Positions 59,659-64,000 of a DNA stretch of 64,000 nt are shown piece after piece. Each line of letters begins with the position of its first letter. The stretch's first letter is position 1. The translations under genes and the position numbers were made by a program. Source of the DNA: Nesterenkonia aurantiaca. Lineage in GTDB: Bacteria > Actinomycetota > Actinomycetes > Actinomycetales > Micrococcaceae. Where the stretch lies: positions 62,001-126,000 of the forward strand of contig NZ_SOAN01000008.1 of NCBI RefSeq assembly GCF_004364585.1, written 5' to 3'. The notes beneath the pieces are model-generated. The model did no database searches, was not told where the DNA came from, and worked only from the letters and a program-made list of their open reading frames with translations.

Positions 59659-62177
59659 AATACGGAGTCCGTGGCTTCGGAGGCTCCTTCTCCACGGAGA
59701 AGCTGCCTTCTGATCTGTCGGTAGCTGAAGCGCTCAGCCACCTCGGCTGGAGAATGAATACCGTAGAAGTGTTCTTCCAAGAGCGGCAGAAGATCGTACT
59801 TCCAGATCCGTTCGAGACCGACTTCGGTCGCGGCCTGGGTGCGCATGAAATAAGAAGGCCCGATGTGCTGGTCTCGGCTCTCCTCTCCAAGCTCGTCGTT
59901 GAGCGCCTCAAGGAGACGTGCGCGCGTCGCGGAGAATCCTCGAGCACGAAGCCAACGGTCGAGCAGCCCAGCGACGGGGGTGCTGTCTGGGTGCATCTCT
60001 AGAAACGCGAACCGGCGACGGATTGCGGTGTCAACCATTGCGATGGAGCGGTCCGCCGTGTTCATCGTGCCGATGATGTAGAGGTTCGGAGGGAGCCGGA
60101 ACTTCTCTCCCGAGGAGTACTGCAGTCGGATGTGCTCGTCCCGATACTCAAGTAGGAAGTACATCTCGCCGAAAATCTTGGCGAGGTTCCCTCGGTTGAT
60201 CTCGTCGATGAGGAGGACGTATGGCCGCTGTGGATCGTTGGTCGCTTTGGCAGCGAGGCGTCGCAGGGGTCCAGGCTTGAGGTCAAAGCCGAGTCCACCG
60301 GAATCCGTCGGGCTCGGGCGGTACCCCTCGAAGAAATCCTCGTATGCATAGGAGGGGTGGAACTGCACGATCTCAGGTTCTTGGTTGGTCACGTGCCGGG
60401 CGATGGCGCGCGCCAGGAAGGTCTTGCCGGTGCCAGGAGGTCCGTACAGGATGATCTGGCGGCGTTCCTCGAGCACGGAGATCATCTCATCGAGCCAGAT
60501 CTGGTCCATGTGGAGCTGATCGGCCAGAGCGGGGCCAGCTGGTCGAAATTCACCGCTGTGGGCGATGTCATTGAGATTGGGTGTTGAGTCAGAGGTCTGG
60601 ACATCTTCACGGAAGGTTGAGTCATCTTCGAGCATGTCTTGCAGGTAAGGCAGCGACCCGGGAAGTTCGACGACGCCGGGAGACTCATCAATCTCTGAGG
60701 ACACATGTTCGGGGAGCGCGTCAATTGACACAGGCTCTTCGTTCCATGTCACTTCTCGACGGATTTCGTGGAGGTCAGGGTCGAAGTTGCCTTCTCCTGA
60801 GATTCGACCCACCCATATGGCTGATCCGTCTCGCACCGCTACGGCGTCGCCTTCCTCCATTCGGGAAATGAAGGTGTGGATTTCTTCGGCGAGGATCAGG
60901 CGGCGGGCCGAGTCGAGGTGCCGGTATGCGTCGAAGACTCGATTTCTGACCGTCACGAAGTCTGATCCGGGCTCAAGCGATCTCAGGTAAGAGGCGTTGT
61001 AACTCATGGCTGCTTCCTTGAGCCACTTGGACGTGGCACCGGCGTCTTCGGTCCGTGGTTGCACCGCCCAGGCGTGGGTGCCTTCCCAGGTCCGTTTTTG
61101 CCATGTTGAGTACCAGGGCTCGGCAAACCAATCGATTCTGGTCTCTGCGTCTTCCTCGAGATGCTTTCGCAAGAGGTACAGGTCGTGGTCGAGGTCAGAG
61201 GAGAGCTGAAGATCCGGGGCGAGACCACTAAGTCCGTCGAACAACGCGCGTTTGTGTTTCTCGCTGATCAGGTGCTCGAAGACGAAAGGGAACGCCAGGA
61301 ATCTGAGTGTGTTCCTCATGGAAGGCTGCTCGTATGGGACAGCGTCTGTGATGTCCCTAAATCGCCAGGGGTCCTCTCGCGCTTCATGTTGGGCTGGCCT
61401 TGAGAGTGTTGTCCAGGACTTGGCAAACAGAGCCATCCAGATCATCTGCTTCCAGAACTGCTGGTTGTACCCCTGCCCTCCATGGAAGATGCCGGGCAAA
61501 TTCAGGCAGAGTCTCATCAGCTCGGGGACAGCGGGCTTGTCTGGAAGCCAGGCCAACAGGGTCTCGATGTACCCCAATTTCGTGTCCGGTCGAAGGTTCA
61601 TCAACGGGAGGCTGCGGAGGTAGATGGACTCAGCTGCTAGCAGCACCACATCTCGGGGAGCATTCTTCAGTTGGAGTTCGAGTTTCTCCATGAAACTTCC
61701 GGGACCCTCATTTGGATCATCCTGGATGGCACTTCGAAGATACTCAGCATTCTCGGGCGTCCAGATCTTGCGGCTGGGGTCGATGACGGAGAGCCCGTCG
61801 CCGAAGAGATGCCCCAGTACGAACCGTGCAGCGTCGCCCATCGCCGATACGTGGGCGGGATAACTTTCGCCTGGTCCAACGTAGACGGTCGCGTCCTCAG
61901 GTCCGATCAGACAACTGAGACAGAAGCGGGAGTCGACACCGACGGTGACCGCCTCAGCGGATTGCTCTCGCCAGGCTTGCTGAACTTCATCGAGCGCCAC
62001 CATGACGGCCGAGTCAGGAGCTGCGGAGCAATCGCGAACATGGTACGTGCCAGACGGGGTGTCCCATAGGTAGCCCTCCTGAGACCAGACCAGGTCGAAC
62101 CTGCGTCCAGCGAATCGTCGGGAGGGCAAATGAGTCGCCGACGTACTTCGCGCCGCGCGCTGCGCATCTGTATCCAT
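59655..62177 (-). CDS. mcrB: McrB-like GTPase/AAA+ subunit with a large N-terminal region
   Basis: An 840-residue AAA+ protein that powers DNA translocation for McrC. The motor lies in about residues 560-800 with Walker A GPPGTGKT (579-586), a Walker B stretch ending VLLIDEINRGNLAKIFGE, and the sensor region IIGTMNTADRSIAMVD. About residues 450-500 (MEEGDAVAVRDGSAIWVG) resemble the small EVE-like modified-base reader of some McrB proteins. The first 400 residues match no domain I know; a CLSC and an HVRDCS motif lie near the start. ATG 62175-62177 follows GAGGGG. Confidence 0.87.
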   Translation of the reverse strand: MDTDAQRAARSTSATHLPSRRFAGRRFDLVWSQEGYLWDTPSGTYHVRDCSAAPDSAVMVALDEVQQAWREQSAEAVTVGVDSRFCLSCLIGPEDATVYVGPGESYPAHVSAMGDAARFVLGHLFGDGLSVIDPSRKIWTPENAEYLRSAIQDDPNEGPGSFMEKLELQLKNAPRDVVLLAAESIYLRSLPLMNLRPDTKLGYIETLLAWLPDKPAVPELMRLCLNLPGIFHGGQGYNQQFWKQMIWMALFAKSWTTLSRPAQHEAREDPWRFRDITDAVPYEQPSMRNTLRFLAFPFVFEHLISEKHKRALFDGLSGLAPDLQLSSDLDHDLYLLRKHLEEDAETRIDWFAEPWYSTWQKRTWEGTHAWAVQPRTEDAGATSKWLKEAAMSYNASYLRSLEPGSDFVTVRNRVFDAYRHLDSARRLILAEEIHTFISRMEEGDAVAVRDGSAIWVGRISGEGNFDPDLHEIRREVTWNEEPVSIDALPEHVSSEIDESPGVVELPGSLPYLQDMLEDDSTFREDVQTSDSTPNLNDIAHSGEFRPAGPALADQLHMDQIWLDEMISVLEERRQIILYGPPGTGKTFLARAIARHVTNQEPEIVQFHPSYAYEDFFEGYRPSPTDSGGLGFDLKPGPLRRLAAKATNDPQRPYVLLIDEINRGNLAKIFGEMYFLLEYRDEHIRLQYSSGEKFRLPPNLYIIGTMNTADRSIAMVDTAIRRRFAFLEMHPDSTPVAGLLDRWLRARGFSATRARLLEALNDELGEESRDQHIGPSYFMRTQAATEVGLERIWKYDLLPLLEEHFYGIHSPAEVAERFSYRQIRRQLLRGEGASEATDSVL

Positions 62178-62312
62178 TGAGAAATCCCCTCATCAGCGTG
62201 CCGTTAGGTCCAGGCTAGCCTGTGAGGCCGGGGGTTGAGTCGGCATCACATAGTGGGATTGCCACGATGGTGATGGTTAGTCGCCGAGTCTTCACTCTCA
62301 AAGTGTGGAACC

Positions 62313-62342
62313 GGGTGAGTCCGGGGGACCCCGGACTCACCC
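62313..62342 (-). terminator. Hairpin after the coiled-coil membrane protein gene
   Basis: A perfect 12-bp stem, GGGTGAGTCCGG (62313-62324) with CCGGACTCACCC (62331-62342), loop of six. It lies 20 bases past the end of the gene at 62362-63048 on the minus strand and separates it from mcrB. The rest of this 184-base gap shows nothing clear. Confidence 0.7.
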
Positions 62343-62361
62343 GGCGTTATCGGGGGAACGC

Positions 62362-63048
62362 TTACTGCGCGACCCACTCGCCGCAGTCGCTGGTCTCGAA
62401 GGCGACATCGGTTTCGGCGATGGTGACGAATCCTTGTCCCTCAGGCAGGCCGTTGGTGATGATGTCGTCGAACTCGCCGCTGAGGCCGGAGAGTCGAGCC
62501 CAGTAGCAGAACCCTGAGGTGTCCTCGGTGCGGTAGGTGCCTGGCTGGATCTCCTCGCCGATGAGGAAGGTTCCTGAGCCCGGGATGGAGCCGGAATCCG
62601 AGACCGACGTCTCTTCCTGATCAGCTTCCTCGGTCTCGACCTCTTCCTCCGCCTGGGATGCCAGTTCTTGCTCACGGGAGTCGAGCGCGCTTTCCCGATC
62701 ATCTAGCTCAGCGGTTCTGGCTTCAAGGGATTCTTCGTCCTCCGCGATCACCTCGCGGCGCTCCTCAAGATCCGCCGGTTCGACTTCGACTTCTACCTCC
62801 ACCTCTTCGGTGATGGTCTCCGTCTCAGTTTCCGTGACGATCTCCGGTTCGGCCTCTCCGCTGTTGCCGATCCCAACCCCAGCAAGCAGCGCGACGATGA
62901 TCCCAGCGATCCACGGCCAGCGCCGCCGCTTCTTGGCTGGTGCTTCCGCCCCGCCCGCAGCGGGCGGGTAAGGCTGATACTGATCGTTGGAATACTGCGT
63001 ACTCGGATACTGGTCTGTCGGGTGCTGATCATGGTGTGAGTGATTCAT
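62362..63048 (-). CDS. Single-pass membrane protein with coiled coil, unknown
   Basis: A 228-residue protein: a Gln/Tyr/Pro-rich cytoplasmic start (about 1-36), a basic patch and one membrane helix (about 44-62), a Thr/Glu/Val-rich segment, a coiled coil (about 90-142) and a small C-terminal globular part with two Cys (FCYWARL and SDCGEW) that could form a disulfide outside. The globular part resembles ligand-binding tails of actinobacterial lipoproteins, but I cannot name it. ATG 63046-63048 with AAAGGGA upstream. Confidence 0.75.
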   Translation of the reverse strand: MNHSHHDQHPTDQYPSTQYSNDQYQPYPPAAGGAEAPAKKRRRWPWIAGIIVALLAGVGIGNSGEAEPEIVTETETETITEEVEVEVEVEPADLEERREVIAEDEESLEARTAELDDRESALDSREQELASQAEEEVETEEADQEETSVSDSGSIPGSGTFLIGEEIQPGTYRTEDTSGFCYWARLSGLSGEFDDIITNGLPEGQGFVTIAETDVAFETSDCGEWVAQ

Positions 63049-63180
63049 GGTGTCCCTTTCCCTCGGGCGATCCACTGGAGATCCAGTGGGCTGACGCAGA
63101 GAACAATGCGTGTTCTGCATCAGTGAAAATCACCCTAGATGTGACCACGGACATGAATCGCAACCCGCCAAGAAAACCCT

Positions 63181-64000
63181 CTACTCCAGCTCGTCCTCCG
63201 AATACCGCCGCTGGGACTCACGCTGGCCGTGGGTGATGCGGCGGATATCCATGCTGGAGTCGAAGGTGGAGCCCACGGCTCCGGCCACGACCCCCATCGC
63301 GGCACTGAGCCAGGCGATGTCGAGGTAGTTGAAGAAGCTGATCTCGCTGCCGATGAGATCTGCCAGGAAGTCTGGATCGATGACCACGAGTGCGCCGATG
63401 AGAATGGTCACCACCAACGCCACGTAGAGCATCGACACCGCGATCAGCAGAGTCAGCACAGTGGACCCGTTGTAGAGCCAGAAGACCCGTGCCAGATCCT
63501 TGTTCGTGGGTTTGTCCCAGAGTCGGTTGGTGAAGATCAGCCAGGCCACCATGCTCAGAATCACCGCACCCCCGATGGAGAGCAGCCGCGCCGTGCTCAG
63601 GGCGTCAGCCATCTCCCAGATCGAGTAGTAGAAGATGCCGAAGGCGCCTACCGCAGCTGCGCCGGCGAGAGCGCCGGAGAGCTTCGGGGCGGTCCGGAAG
63701 GGGTCGTTGGCGACCGTCATGCCCAAGAGCGTGCGCACTTCGCCGGTGCCCGGGTGGGCGAACAGGCGGTGCCGACCGCTGGGCTCGACCGGCTGCCAAC
63801 GGGTCCATCGCTGTCGGTATTCCTTCTGCAGCGGCCCGTGACAATCCGGCAGCAACCGGAGGAGGCAGTCCATGAAGATCTCACGGATCCTTCGCTTGGT
63901 CGAGCGCACTCCCAGCGTCGGGTAGGAGACGACTGCGGTCCGATTCTTGGCGAGTATCTCCGCCACCAGAGGTCGTCCTTCGACGTGTCGCGGGACTTCG
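63181..64000 (-). CDS. Unknown membrane protein (probably incomplete at the right edge)
   Basis: At least 261 residues from GTG 63966, but the frame stays open to the window end with coding-like sequence, so the true start may be beyond it. The N-terminal 90 residues are soluble and basic with paired Cys near 34-42; four membrane helices follow (about 100-215), and the C-terminus is charged. No family recognised. It is upstream of the coiled-coil membrane protein gene in the same direction, with 132 bases between them. Confidence 0.65.
   Translation of the reverse strand, partial: EVPRHVEGRPLVAEILAKNRTAVVSYPTLGVRSTKRRIREIFMDCLLRLLPDCHGPLQKEYRQRWTRWQPVEPSGRHRLFAHPGTGEVRTLLGMTVANDPFRTAPKLSGALAGAAAVGAFGIFYYSIWEMADALSTARLLSIGGAVILSMVAWLIFTNRLWDKPTNKDLARVFWLYNGSTVLTLLIAVSMLYVALVVTILIGALVVIDPDFLADLIGSEISFFNYLDIAWLSAAMGVVAGAVGSTFDSSMDIRRITHGQRESQRRYSEDELE

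Noticed and set aside
58270-64000. Prophage or integrative element boundary around McrBC
   Set aside because: Composition differs from the core, but no integrase, tRNA target, direct repeat or phage structural gene is visible within the window.

Overview
The window is a high-GC chromosomal segment from an actinobacterium. The gene order dxr-rseP-ispG-proS followed by rimP-nusA-ylxR-infB-rbfA-truB-ribF-rpsO-pnp, the frequent GTG starts and ATGA/GTGA overlaps, a mycoredoxin-like glutaredoxin, a DUF4081-type acetyltransferase next to ispG and several large LuxR-type ATPase regulators all fit the Micrococcaceae; Nesterenkonia or a close relative is my best guess, by inference only. I saw no rRNA, tRNA, CRISPR array, transposase, integrase or replication origin.

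Layout. 1-4968: two acetate/pyruvate-type sodium-solute symporter systems back to back. One (actP-like plus a DUF485 partner) runs left off the window edge. The other sits behind a LytS/LytTR two-component pair and a small membrane protein. A CRP/GlxR-like palindrome lies between them. 5057-6187: a Gfo/Idh/MocA oxidoreductase. 6234-11503: a candidate exopolysaccharide locus made of a processive family-2 glycosyltransferase, a membrane-anchored GH18 hydrolase with two chitin-binding modules, and an ECF sigma factor. The glycosyltransferase and the sigma factor are each preceded by a copy of the same roughly 120-150 bp promoter/leader element, with two GGAC-N4-GTCY boxes and a strong hairpin. 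A 919-residue LuxR ATPase regulator converges on the sigma gene. 14345-23729: GNAT, dxr, rseP, ispG, DUF4081-GNAT, a lipoprotein, a TSUP permease and proS. 23855-27975: a second large LuxR ATPase regulator and a set of small SHOCT/DUF6325 proteins.

28127-40590 holds the translation and RNA-metabolism genes. Two terminators flank pnp, and its leader can be drawn as two mutually exclusive structures, one of which covers the Shine-Dalgarno sequence. 40894-45906: an MFS exporter diverges from a sulfide/persulfide detoxification operon (MBL-fold persulfide dioxygenase-rhodanese, membrane rhodanese, TSUP sulfite exporter, CstR-like repressor) with two perfect 7-2-7 operators upstream. 45965-58269: mixed metabolic genes (PfkB kinase, FAD-Rieske oxidoreductase, RecQ with a C-terminal phosphoribosyltransferase-like domain, HNH nuclease, class II deacetylase, LuxR regulator, TIGR01777 epimerase, glutaredoxin, TspO, TIGR03085 protein, aldehyde dehydrogenase). 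58432-64000: an accessory end of visibly lower GC, with an McrBC type IV restriction system that has a large unrecognised N-terminal region, followed by two unrecognised membrane proteins; the last probably runs off the right edge.

The observations most worth follow-up are the duplicated promoter/leader element that ties polysaccharide synthesis to a sigma factor, the switch-like pnp leader, and the persulfide operon with its operators.
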